From: Parvularcula sp039818345
Lineage (GTDB): Bacteria; Pseudomonadota; Alphaproteobacteria; Caulobacterales; Parvularculaceae
Assembly (NCBI GenBank): GCA_039818345.1
Contig: JBCBUC010000005.1
Span: forward strand, 62,001-126,000
Reading direction: 5' to 3'
DNA: 64,000 nt
A program made the translations under genes and the position numbers. The notes below the pieces were generated by a model that was given only the letters and a program-made list of their open reading frames with translations, searched no databases and was not told the origin of the DNA. This document shows positions 25,322 to 34,700 of this stretch, in pieces (the stretch's first letter is position 1; each line of letters opens with the position of its first letter).

Positions 25322-25437
25322 ATTGTCCGTCGGTGAACGACTGAACATCAAAAAACGGCTTTTTGGCCGTCCCGAAAGCTGAGACTTTGACAGTGAAGTT
25401 TAGCGGTTAGTGCTGGGAAGGTGCTCAACGTTAGAAA

Positions 25438-25464
25438 TATTATCATTAAATCAGTATGATAATA
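25438..25464. promoter_or_regulatory. Perfect 9-9-9 inverted repeat upstream of the hydroxylase gene
   Basis: TATTATCAT and ATGATAATA are exact inverse copies with a 9-base spacer, 88 bp before the hydroxylase start and AT-rich in a GC-rich genome. The half-site spacing of 18 bp centre to centre suits a dimeric regulator. Confidence 0.6.
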
Positions 25465-25551
25465 AAGTGCGTTCTCGATAGGCATATCTGAATACAAGAC
25501 CGTGTTCGGATCGCCTATCTAAGCGGTGTTGCTCAAGGAAGCCGACCGCAT

Positions 25552-26457
25552 ATGTCCATCAACAGTTTTCTGCTGCTCTATGCTCCTTTGTTCATAAGCC
25601 TGGTCGCGCTCGAGTTTTTCATCGGCAAACGGCGCGGACTTGCTCTTTACACAAAAGAACAATCCTTCGCATCAACCGTGATTATGGTGATCCAACGGCC
25701 ATTACGACTGTTGCCGATCGGCTTGACCGGGCTCGTGTTTGCCGCTGCCTTTGAATACAGACTGTTTGATATTCCAAGTGGCCAGTGGTGGTACGTACCC
25801 GCCCTTTTTCTTGCCGTTGAGTTTGCCTATTACTGGATGCACAGGGCAAGCCACGAAGTGCGCTGGCTTTGGGCCAACCATTCAGTACACCATACGATCG
25901 AGGAGATGAACCTTCTTGGTTCAGCGCGTTTAGGCTGGACCGAGTTTATCTCTAATGGGACGCTGACCTTCGCGCCCTTGGCGCTCGTGGGTTTTCATCC
26001 TCTCCATGTGACGATCATGTTGTCGATCAACCTGATCTATCAGTCATGGTTGCACACCACCTTGATCGTTAAGCTTGGGCCGCTTGAAGGAATCGTGAAC
26101 ACACCGTCAGCACACCGCGTGCACCACGCAAGCAATGCTGATTATCTCGATCGCAACCATGGCGGTGTGTTGATGATCTTTGACCGGATTTTTGGCACCT
26201 ATGTTGAGGAACGCGATAACGTGCCGGTGGAATTTGGCCTCGTCTCTCCGCCTCAGACCAGCAACCCAATGAAGCTCGCATTCTTTGAGTGGGGCAACAT
26301 CATCAAAGATTTGAACACGTACTCGATCCACCACTGGCCTCAGTTGCTTTTCGGTCCTCCCGGATGGTCTCCCGATGGCAAAAGGCAGACGAGTGCGGAA
26401 CTTCGTGCGGCATACCGGGCTACTCTTCCCCCGGCCAAGGTTTGCCCCGCGGAGTAA
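25552..26457 (+). CDS. Fatty acid hydroxylase / sterol desaturase family protein (second copy)
   Basis: 301-residue membrane di-iron oxygenase. Histidine boxes HRASHE, HSVHH, and HRVHH followed by NHGG (about residues 101-203); three or four hydrophobic segments in the first 190 residues. It is longer than the copy at 14654 and not a close duplicate: the boxes match but the flanks differ. The C-terminal 70 residues form a soluble tail. Substrate unknown (sterol-like lipid, fatty acid or carotenoid). A palindrome lies in its upstream region. Confidence 0.9.
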   Translation: MSINSFLLLYAPLFISLVALEFFIGKRRGLALYTKEQSFASTVIMVIQRPLRLLPIGLTGLVFAAAFEYRLFDIPSGQWWYVPALFLAVEFAYYWMHRASHEVRWLWANHSVHHTIEEMNLLGSARLGWTEFISNGTLTFAPLALVGFHPLHVTIMLSINLIYQSWLHTTLIVKLGPLEGIVNTPSAHRVHHASNADYLDRNHGGVLMIFDRIFGTYVEERDNVPVEFGLVSPPQTSNPMKLAFFEWGNIIKDLNTYSIHHWPQLLFGPPGWSPDGKRQTSAELRAAYRATLPPAKVCPAE

Positions 26458-26461
26458 ACGG

Positions 26462-26490
26462 GGCGGGGTCAGTTGCCCGCTGACCCCGCC
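26462..26490. terminator. Strong bidirectional hairpin between convergent genes
   Basis: GGCGGGGTCAG pairs fully with CTGACCCCGCC around a 7-base loop, between the convergent hydroxylase and GST genes. A short TTTT follows 6 bases later, so it probably stops transcription in both directions. Confidence 0.7.
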
Positions 26491-26514
26491 TCACCGTTTT
26501 ATGGATGATCGCCC

Positions 26515-27138
26515 TTAACCGTTGGTGGCTTGCTGCGCGGCGAGAAGTTCATCATCGCGCGCTTTGGCTTTTTGACTGGCGGGCCTGGCGGCCATGCGGC
26601 CAGCATAGGCTTGGAATGAAGCGAGTTTGGGAACGCTTCCGAAATTGAGGCCAAACAGGATCTGCGATCCCAGATAAACATCAACGGCAGTGAAGCGATC
26701 GCCGCAGACGTAATCGCGGCTGCTCAGAAGGTCGTCGACGACCTTCATCACCAGCTCGTAACTGCCAAACCCTGCCATGGCCGATTGCTCAGTGCTGGGC
26801 TCCCAACCGAGCGACTTGGAGGTGACGGCCTGTTCAAAAGGGCCAGCCGTATAGAAGAACCAGCGCAAATAGTCGGCCCGCTCTGTGGGCTCTGGCAGGA
26901 GGCCAGCGTCAGGGAACGTCTCCGCGAGGTAGCTGATGATCGCTGGGCATTCTGTGAGCACCTGGCCGTCATGACGGATCGCCGGAACCTTGCCCATCGG
27001 GTTGATCGAGATGTAGGGTTCACTCTTCATCTCTGCTCCATAGGAAATGATGTGTTCTTCATAGGGCTGGCCGACTTCCTCGAGCGCCCAACGGATAATT
27101 TGCCCCCGAGACATCGGGTTGGTGTAGAATTCGAGCAT
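26515..27138 (-). CDS. Glutathione S-transferase family protein
   Basis: 207 residues. An N-terminal thioredoxin-like domain (1-78) with MLEFYTNPMSRGQIIRW, the cis-Pro VPAIR and the ECPAII glutathione-binding stretch; a helical C-domain with CGDRFTAVDVYLG. The Ser in MSRG is the likely thiol-activating residue (beta/theta-like). Substrate unknown; detoxification or thiol chemistry. GGAGGA lies 9 nt before the ATG. Confidence 0.9.
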   Translation of the reverse strand: MLEFYTNPMSRGQIIRWALEEVGQPYEEHIISYGAEMKSEPYISINPMGKVPAIRHDGQVLTECPAIISYLAETFPDAGLLPEPTERADYLRWFFYTAGPFEQAVTSKSLGWEPSTEQSAMAGFGSYELVMKVVDDLLSSRDYVCGDRFTAVDVYLGSQILFGLNFGSVPKLASFQAYAGRMAARPASQKAKARDDELLAAQQATNG

Positions 27139-27566
27139 CTGGATGCGTCCTCCATGGGTGTGATGGAGACGAGATCATGCAAAATCACCCTGATGTGAAG
27201 CACCAAATCAGCCAGACTGATTCGAGCGTGCTTTCCTTGGTTCGCTGGGGCCTTGAGGGCTGATGTCTGCCTAACCCTCTGAGAAGACTTGGCATGCTAC
27301 GGCGCCGCAGGGCAGGGGGTCATTCAGGGTAAAAAACGCTTGTCAAGCGATTACCTTTCGCTTAACGCGCCCGTTCCCGGGGCGGCGGCCTACCCGGGGA
27401 TGGCTGTGCACGTGCGGACTGACTTCGTAAATCAGAATTGAATTTTGGGAGCGCTGATGCCCCTGCCTGCCGATGAGGCGCGGGGTGGCAGCGCATACTT
27501 CTGTTCCTTGTCCCGCCGGGCAGGGATGTGAGCGCCGAAAATAAACGGCGTTGAAAGGGCGTTTGA
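27139..27566. other. Long leader region upstream of rpoB
   Basis: 428 bases between the divergent GST gene and rpoB. It holds a candidate rpoB promoter near 27340 and about 200 nt of GC-rich leader before the rpoB start. The leader has short G/C-rich self-complementary patches but no clear terminator. The GST promoter must be in its first 150 bases; I cannot place it. Confidence 0.45.
27340..27368 (+). promoter_or_regulatory. Candidate rpoB promoter
   Basis: TTGTCA (-35) and TAACGC (-10), 17 bp apart. CTTTCGCT precedes the -10, a sequence shared with the rpsL candidate, and the TTGTCA...GCTTAAC layout roughly fits the Caulobacter housekeeping promoter consensus TTGACGS-N10-14-GCTANAWC. Confidence 0.45.
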
Positions 27567-30500
27567 ATGGCTCAGAGCTTTGTCGAAAAGAAACGTATTC
27601 GCAAGGGCTTCGGTCGCATCGGTGACGCGGTCACGATGCCGAACCTCATTCAGGTGCAGCGGGAGAGCTATGAGGCCTTCCTGCAGCGTTATGTGCCAGC
27701 GGAGGAGCGGAAACGCGACGGGCTTGAAGCGGTCTTTAAATCGGTCTTCCCGATCGCGGATTTCACAGAGACAGCCTACCTTCAATACGTCTCCTATGAG
27801 TTTGAAGATCCTAAGTTTGACACCGAAGAGTGCATGCAGCGTGACATGACGTATTCGGCCCCGCTGAAGGTCAAGCTTCAGCTCGCCGTTTTTGAGGTCG
27901 ACGAAGATACAGGCGCGAAGTCGGTCAAGGATATCAAAGAGCAAGAAGTCTACATGGGCGAGCTGCCGCTCATGACCGACAATGGTACCTTTATCATCAA
28001 CGGAACCGAGCGGGTGATCGTCAGCCAGATGCACCGCAGCCCGGGCGTCTTCTTCGACCACGACAAGGGCAAGACCCACTCGTCGGGCAAACTGCTCTTT
28101 GCGGCGCGGATTATCCCTTACCGCGGATCGTGGCTCGATTTTGAGTTTGATCCTAAAGACATCGTCAATGTGCGGATCGACCGCCGCCGGAAACTGCCTG
28201 CGACGACCCTGCTCTATGCGTTGGGTATGGACCAAGAAGACATTCTTGAGATCTTCTACGGCCGCGTGCCGCATACCGCGCAAGGACACGGTTTCACGCT
28301 GCCTGTCGACCCTGAGCGTCTTCAGGGCTCAAAACCTGAGCGTGATCTTGTTGACGCCGAGACTGGCGAAGTTGCTGTTCCAGCAGGTAAAAAAGTCACC
28401 GCTCGCACCATCAAAAAGCTCGAGGAAGCTGGGACCAAAGCGTTTTTCCTCACCCGCGAGCAGATGATCGGCCGCTACTTTGCGCGCGATCTTGTGAATG
28501 TGGAGACCGGCGAGATCTATGCCGAGGCTGGCGACGAGGTCTCTGAAGAGGTGCTCGAGAATTTGGGCGAACTCGGCATTACCGAGTTTGAAACCCTCGA
28601 CATCGATCACGTGAATATCGGCGCTTACATGCGCAACACGCTGGCTGCGGACAAAAACTCTGGCCGCGAGACGGCGCTGATTGATGTCTATCGCGTGATG
28701 CGTCCTGGCGAGCCGCCAACGCTCGACACCGCCGAAGCGCTTTTCTCGGGCCTCTTCTTTGATGAAGAGCGCTACGATCTATCGGCTGTCGGCCGGGTGA
28801 AAATGAACATGCGCCTTGGCTTCAACACAGACGAAGTCACCGACGAAATGCGCACGTTGCGCAAAGAGGACATTATCTCTGTCCTTAAGACGCTCAACGA
28901 TCTGCGCGATGGTCGCGGCGAAATCGATGACATTGATAACCTCGGCAATCGCCGGGTGCGGAGTGTCGGTGAGCTGATGGAGAACCAATACCGTATTGGT
29001 CTTCTCCGCATGGAGCGCGCAATCAAAGAGCGGATGTCGTCGGTCGAGATCGACAACATCATGCCGAACGATCTCATCAACGCGAAACCTGCTGCTGCCG
29101 CTGTCCGCGAGTTCTTCGGATCGTCACAGCTTTCGCAGTTCATGGACCAGACGAACCCGCTGTCGGAAATCACCCATAAGCGCCGTATGTCAGCGCTTGG
29201 TCCAGGTGGTTTGACCCGCGAACGTGCAGGATTTGAGGTGCGCGACGTGCACCCGACCCACTATGGCCGGATCTGTCCGATTGAAACGCCCGAAGGCCCG
29301 AACATTGGTCTGATCAACTCGCTGGCGACCCACGCCCAGGTGAACAAATACGGCTTTATCGAAAGCCCTTATCGCCGCGTGGTTGACGGGAAGGTGACCG
29401 GCGAGGTCGTCTACCTTTCCGCCATGGAAGAGCAGCGCCATGCGATCGCGCAGGCCAATGCTGGCCTTAACGAGGATGGTTCGTTTGCCAACGAATTCGT
29501 AAACGCGCGCTGGCGCGGTGAAGCTATGCTCGTCCCGCGGGAAGAGATCGCCTTTATTGACGTGTCGCCTAAACAGCTCGTCTCGGTGGCCGCAGCGCTC
29601 ATTCCGTTCCTAGAGAACGACGACGCCAACCGCGCGCTCATGGGTTCGAACATGCAGCGCCAGGCAGTGCCGCTTCTCCAGGCCGAGGCTCCCTATGTAG
29701 GAACGGGCATGGAATCGATTGTGGCGCGGGACTCTGGCGCGGCCATGGGTGCGCGCCGCCCAGGTTTTGTCGAACAGGTGGATGCCCAGCGCATTGTGAT
29801 TCGGGCCACCCAAGAAACCGATTCGACCAAGCCAGGCGTCGACATCTATAACTTGCGCAAATTCCAGCGCTCCAACCAAGACACCTGTATTAACCAGCGT
29901 CCGCTGGTGAAAATCGGTGACGTGGTTGAGGCAGGGGACATCATCGCTGATGGTCCGTCAACGGACCTTGGTGAGCTAGCGCTTGGTAAAAACGTGCTCG
30001 TCGCGTTCATGCCGTGGAACGGTTATAACTTCGAGGACTCGATCCTCATCAGTGAGCGGATCGTGCGTGACGACGTCTTTACGTCGATCCACTTGGAAGA
30101 ATTCGAAGTCGCCGCGCGGGACACCAAACTCGGTCCCGAAGAGATCACCCGCGATATCCCCAACGTCTCAGAGGAAGCACTCCGCAACCTCGATGAAGCG
30201 GGCATCGTCGCGATCGGTGCCGAGGTGCACCCAGGCGATATCCTGGTCGGTAAGATCACACCGAAGGGTGAAAGCCCGATGACGCCGGAGGAGAAACTCC
30301 TTCGCGCGATCTTCGGTGAGAAGGCGGCGGATGTCCGCGACACCTCGCTCAAACTGCCGCCTGGTGTAGCCGGTACCGTCGTTGAGGTTCGGGTCTTCAA
30401 CCGTCACGGGGTGGAGAAAGACGAACGTGCGCAGCAGATTGAGCGCGACGAGATCGAACGTCTCGCCATCGACAGAGATGCTGAACAAGCGATCCTTGAT

Positions 30501-31652
30501 CGGAACATCTTTGGCCGTCTTGAGGAGATGCTCCTCGGCCAAAACGCCGTTTCAGGGCCAAAGGGCTTCGCCAAAGGCGCGGTCACCCGTGAGGCGCTGA
30601 AAGAAACCCAGCGTGGCCTCTGGTGGAAAATCGCCATCGCCGACGACGCCAAAATGGGCGAGATCGAAGGCCTGAAACAGCAATATGAAGAAAGCCGCGA
30701 GCGCCTGGAAGACCGCTTCAAAGACAAGGTCGAGAAGCTCCAGCGCGGTGATGAGCTGCCTCCGGGCGTGATGAAAATGGTCAAGGTCTTCGTGGCCGTG
30801 AAGCGCAAGCTTCAGCCTGGGGATAAAATGGCTGGTCGTCACGGCAACAAAGGGGTGATCTCGAAGATCGCTCCGATGGAAGACATGCCCTTCCTCGAAG
30901 ACGGTACGCCAGTCGACATCGTCCTCAACCCGCTGGGTGTTCCCTCGCGGATGAACGTCGGCCAGATCCTAGAGACGCACTTGGGCTTTGCCTGCCGTGG
31001 CCTCGGTCGCGACATCCAGGAAGGCTGGGAGGCGTGGCAGCGCGGTCAGTCGGGTAAGGACGACTTCATCGATCAGCTCAAAAACGTCTATGGTCCGGAC
31101 CAAGAACTTCCGACAGATGAGGAAGAGCTCAAGGAGCTCGGTAAAAACCTCTTCAAAGGTGTGCCGATCGGAACGCCCGTGTTCGATGGTGCTCGCGAGG
31201 GCGAGATCGTTGAGATGCTGAAGAAAGCCGGGATCTCTGAGACCGGTCAGGTGACCTTGCATGATGGCCGGACCGGCGACGCCTTCGCGCGTCCTGTGAC
31301 GGTGGGGTACAAATACCTACTCAAACTGCATCACCTGGTCGATGACAAGATCCACGCCCGTTCGATTGGTCCGTACTCGCTCGTCACTCAACAGCCCTTG
31401 GGCGGTAAGGCGCAGTTCGGTGGCCAGCGCTTTGGCGAGATGGAGGTCTGGGCGCTCGAAGCTTACGGCGCTGCCTACACGCTCCAGGAGATGCTCACCG
31501 TCAAGTCGGACGACGTCGCGGGCCGGACCAAAGTCTATGAAGCCATCGTCCGCGGTGATGATAGTTTTGAGGCCGGTATCCCGGAAAGCTTCAACGTTCT
31601 TGTCAAAGAGATGCGTTCGCTTGGTCTGAACGTTGAGCTTCAGAACCGATAA
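27567..31652 (+). CDS. rpoB: RNA polymerase subunit beta
   Basis: 1361 residues, the beta subunit forming one side of the catalytic cleft. The rifampicin-pocket region reads SSQLSQFMDQTNPLSEITHKRRMSALGPGG, split as SSQLSQFMDQTNPLSE and THKRRMSALGPGG, and looks wild type. The C-terminal clamp and switch segment GGKAQFGGQRFGEMEVWALE is intact. ATG 27567 has AAAGG upstream. rpoC follows after 80 nt with a hairpin between. Confidence 0.98.
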   Translation: MAQSFVEKKRIRKGFGRIGDAVTMPNLIQVQRESYEAFLQRYVPAEERKRDGLEAVFKSVFPIADFTETAYLQYVSYEFEDPKFDTEECMQRDMTYSAPLKVKLQLAVFEVDEDTGAKSVKDIKEQEVYMGELPLMTDNGTFIINGTERVIVSQMHRSPGVFFDHDKGKTHSSGKLLFAARIIPYRGSWLDFEFDPKDIVNVRIDRRRKLPATTLLYALGMDQEDILEIFYGRVPHTAQGHGFTLPVDPERLQGSKPERDLVDAETGEVAVPAGKKVTARTIKKLEEAGTKAFFLTREQMIGRYFARDLVNVETGEIYAEAGDEVSEEVLENLGELGITEFETLDIDHVNIGAYMRNTLAADKNSGRETALIDVYRVMRPGEPPTLDTAEALFSGLFFDEERYDLSAVGRVKMNMRLGFNTDEVTDEMRTLRKEDIISVLKTLNDLRDGRGEIDDIDNLGNRRVRSVGELMENQYRIGLLRMERAIKERMSSVEIDNIMPNDLINAKPAAAAVREFFGSSQLSQFMDQTNPLSEITHKRRMSALGPGGLTRERAGFEVRDVHPTHYGRICPIETPEGPNIGLINSLATHAQVNKYGFIESPYRRVVDGKVTGEVVYLSAMEEQRHAIAQANAGLNEDGSFANEFVNARWRGEAMLVPREEIAFIDVSPKQLVSVAAALIPFLENDDANRALMGSNMQRQAVPLLQAEAPYVGTGMESIVARDSGAAMGARRPGFVEQVDAQRIVIRATQETDSTKPGVDIYNLRKFQRSNQDTCINQRPLVKIGDVVEAGDIIADGPSTDLGELALGKNVLVAFMPWNGYNFEDSILISERIVRDDVFTSIHLEEFEVAARDTKLGPEEITRDIPNVSEEALRNLDEAGIVAIGAEVHPGDILVGKITPKGESPMTPEEKLLRAIFGEKAADVRDTSLKLPPGVAGTVVEVRVFNRHGVEKDERAQQIERDEIERLAIDRDAEQAILDRNIFGRLEEMLLGQNAVSGPKGFAKGAVTREALKETQRGLWWKIAIADDAKMGEIEGLKQQYEESRERLEDRFKDKVEKLQRGDELPPGVMKMVKVFVAVKRKLQPGDKMAGRHGNKGVISKIAPMEDMPFLEDGTPVDIVLNPLGVPSRMNVGQILETHLGFACRGLGRDIQEGWEAWQRGQSGKDDFIDQLKNVYGPDQELPTDEEELKELGKNLFKGVPIGTPVFDGAREGEIVEMLKKAGISETGQVTLHDGRTGDAFARPVTVGYKYLLKLHHLVDDKIHARSIGPYSLVTQQPLGGKAQFGGQRFGEMEVWALEAYGAAYTLQEMLTVKSDDVAGRTKVYEAIVRGDDSFEAGIPESFNVLVKEMRSLGLNVELQNR

Positions 31653-31661
31653 AAGATCAAG

Positions 31662-31681
31662 CCGGAGGAATAGTCCTCCGG
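31662..31681 (+). repeat. Hairpin between rpoB and rpoC
   Basis: CCGGAGGA and TCCTCCGG form a perfect 8-bp stem with loop ATAG, 9 nt after the rpoB stop. The stem includes GGAGGA, a Shine-Dalgarno-like sequence, so it may be processed or shape rpoC translation. Confidence 0.6.
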
Positions 31682-31732
31682 CCCCAGAGTTTGTCGCGAG
31701 CTTGGCTCGCATCCGTTAGAGAGGAGACCCCA

Positions 31733-34700
31733 ATGTCTCAGGAACTCGCAAACGTCTTTAATCCGCTGGCTCAGCCGCAGACGTTCAACCAGATCCGTAT
31801 CTCACTGGCTTCGCCCGAGAAGATCCTCAGCTGGTCCTTCGGCGAAATCAAAAAGCCAGAGACGATCAACTACCGGACCTTCAAGCCGGAACGGGACGGT
31901 CTCTTCTGTGCGCGGATTTTTGGTCCGATCAAGGACTATGAGTGCCTCTGCGGTAAGTATAAGCGGATGAAGTACAAAGGCGTCGTCTGCGAGAAATGCG
32001 GCGTCGAGGTGACCTTGTCGAAAGTGCGCCGTGAGCGGATGGGCCATATCGAGCTCGCAGCACCGGTCGCGCATATTTGGTTCCTGAAATCGCTTCCGTC
32101 GCGGATTTCGATGTTCCTCGACATGACGCTGAAAGATGTCGAGCGGGTTCTCTATTTCGAAAACTACATCGTCATTGAGCCAGGCATCACGCCGCTCGAG
32201 CCTATGCAGCTCCTCTCCGAAGAGGAGTTCATGGAGGCGCAAGAGCAGTACGGCGAAGATCAGTTCACCGCCGGTATTGGTGCTGAAGCGATCCGTGAGA
32301 TCTTGGGCAACATGGATCTAGAAATGATCTGTGAACAGCTTCGGGTCGAGATCGCTGAATCGACGTCTGAGCTGAAGCCGAAGAAACTCGCCAAGCGCCT
32401 CAAGCTGATCGAGAGCTTCATCCAGTCGGGCAACAAGCCTGAATGGATGATCATGACGGTCATTCCGGTCATTCCGCCAGAGCTGCGTCCACTGGTGCCG
32501 CTCGATGGCGGCCGTTTTGCAACGTCCGACCTCAATGATCTGTACCGCCGGGTGATCAACCGGAACAACCGCCTGAAGCGCCTCATTGAGCTGCGCGCGC
32601 CGGACATCATTGTGCGGAACGAAAAGCGGATGCTCCAAGAGTCTGTGGACGCCCTGTTTGACAATGGTCGCCGCGGCCGGGTCATCACGGGTACCAACAA
32701 ACGCCCGCTGAAATCGCTGTCGGACATGCTGAAAGGCAAGCAAGGCCGGTTCCGTCAGAACCTTCTTGGTAAGCGCGTCGACTATTCGGGTCGCTCGGTG
32801 ATCGTGGTGGGCCCAGACCTTAAACTGCATGAATGCGGTCTACCAAAGAAGATGGCGCTCGAACTCTTTAAGCCCTTCATCTATTCGCGCCTCGACGCGA
32901 TGGGCCTCTCGGCCACGGTGAAACAGGCGAAAAAGCTTGTCGAGAAGGAGCGGCCGGAGGTCTGGGACATCCTCGATGAGGTGATCCGCGAACATCCGGT
33001 GATGCTCAACCGCGCACCGACGCTTCACCGCCTCGGCATTCAAGCGTTCGAGCCGAAGCTGATTGAAGGCAAGGCGATCCAGCTCCACCCGCTCGTCTGT
33101 ACGGCCTTCAACGCTGACTTTGACGGTGATCAAATGGCTGTGCACGTGCCATTGTCGCTCGAGGCGCAGCTCGAAGCCCGTGTGCTGATGATGTCGACCA
33201 ACAACATCTTGAGCCCCGCGAACGGTAAGCCAATCATCGTGCCGTCGCAGGACATCGTTCTTGGTCTTTATTACATCACCCTCGAAAAAGAGGGAGAGCC
33301 CGGCGAAGGCATGGTGTTCTCGAACGTCGATGAGATCGAGCATGCGCTCGATGCTGGCGCGGTCACGCTGCATGCCAAGGTCAAAGCCGTGTGGCGTTCG
33401 GTGGACGCTGATGGCAATGAAACAATGGAACTCGTTGAGACGACCCCTGGTCGAATGAAGGTGGCGTCGGTCTTACCAAAAGACCACAACGTGCCTTTCG
33501 ATGTGGTCAACACACTCCTCCGTAAAAAGACGATTCAAGGCCTGATCGATACGGTCTACCGCCACTGTGGTCAGAAAAAGACCGTGATCTTTGCTGACCA
33601 TATCATGGAGCTTGGCTTTAAAGAGGCGTGTAAGGCAGGCATCTCGTTCGGTAAGGACGACATGGTGATTCCGGATACGAAAGCCGGCATCGTTGATGAA
33701 ACCCGTTCACTCGCTTCGGAGTACGAGCAGCAATACGCCGACGGCCTCATCACTCGTGGTGAGAAATACAACAAAGTCGTCGACGCATGGGCGAAGTGTA
33801 CGGACCGTGTCGCCGAGGAGATGATGAAAGAAATCTCCACGACGAAGTTCGATCCGGAGACGAAGCGTCAACTCGAGCCCAACTCGGTCTATATGATGAG
33901 CCACTCGGGCGCGCGGGGTTCACCCACCCAGATGCGTCAGCTGGCCGCCATGCGCGGTCTGATGGCCAAGCCTTCGGGCGAGATCATCGAGACACCGATT
34001 GTCTCGAACTTTAAAGAAGGCCTCACCGTGCTTGAGTACTTCAACTCGACCCACGGTGCACGGAAAGGTCTGGCTGATACCGCGCTTAAAACCGCAAACT
34101 CCGGTTACCTGACCCGCCGTCTCGTTGACGTGGCACAGGACTGCATTGTCAAGGAAATGGATTGCGGGACAACGCAAGGCATCACGCTCGAAGCCATCGT
34201 TGACTCTGGTGAAATCGTCCTTGCCCTGTCCGAACGCCTTCTTGGCCGGACGGTGCTCGGCGACATCGCGGATCCCGATAGCGGTGAGGTGATGGTTGAA
34301 GACGGCACACTTCTTGATGAGGTGACCGCCGAAGCGATCGAGAAAGCCGGCATTCAAAAGGTTAAAGTCCGCTCGCCGCTGACCTGTGAAACGCCGATCG
34401 GTGTTTGCGCCAAGTGCTATGGCCGTGACCTCGCTCGCGGTGAGCCTGTGAACGTTGGTGAGGCTGTTGGTGTTATCGCTGCGCAGTCGATTGGTGAGCC
34501 GGGCACACAGCTCACCATGCGGACGTTCCACGTCGGCGGCACGGCGCAGGTGGGTGATACCTCGCTGATCGAAGCCAGCCATGAAGGCACGATCCAACTC
34601 GAAAATCGGAATGTCGCAAAAGACTCCGCCGGTGATCTTGTGGTGATGGGCCGGAACACGTTGATCAAAATCCGCGGCAAAGACGGTCAAGACCTCGCCT

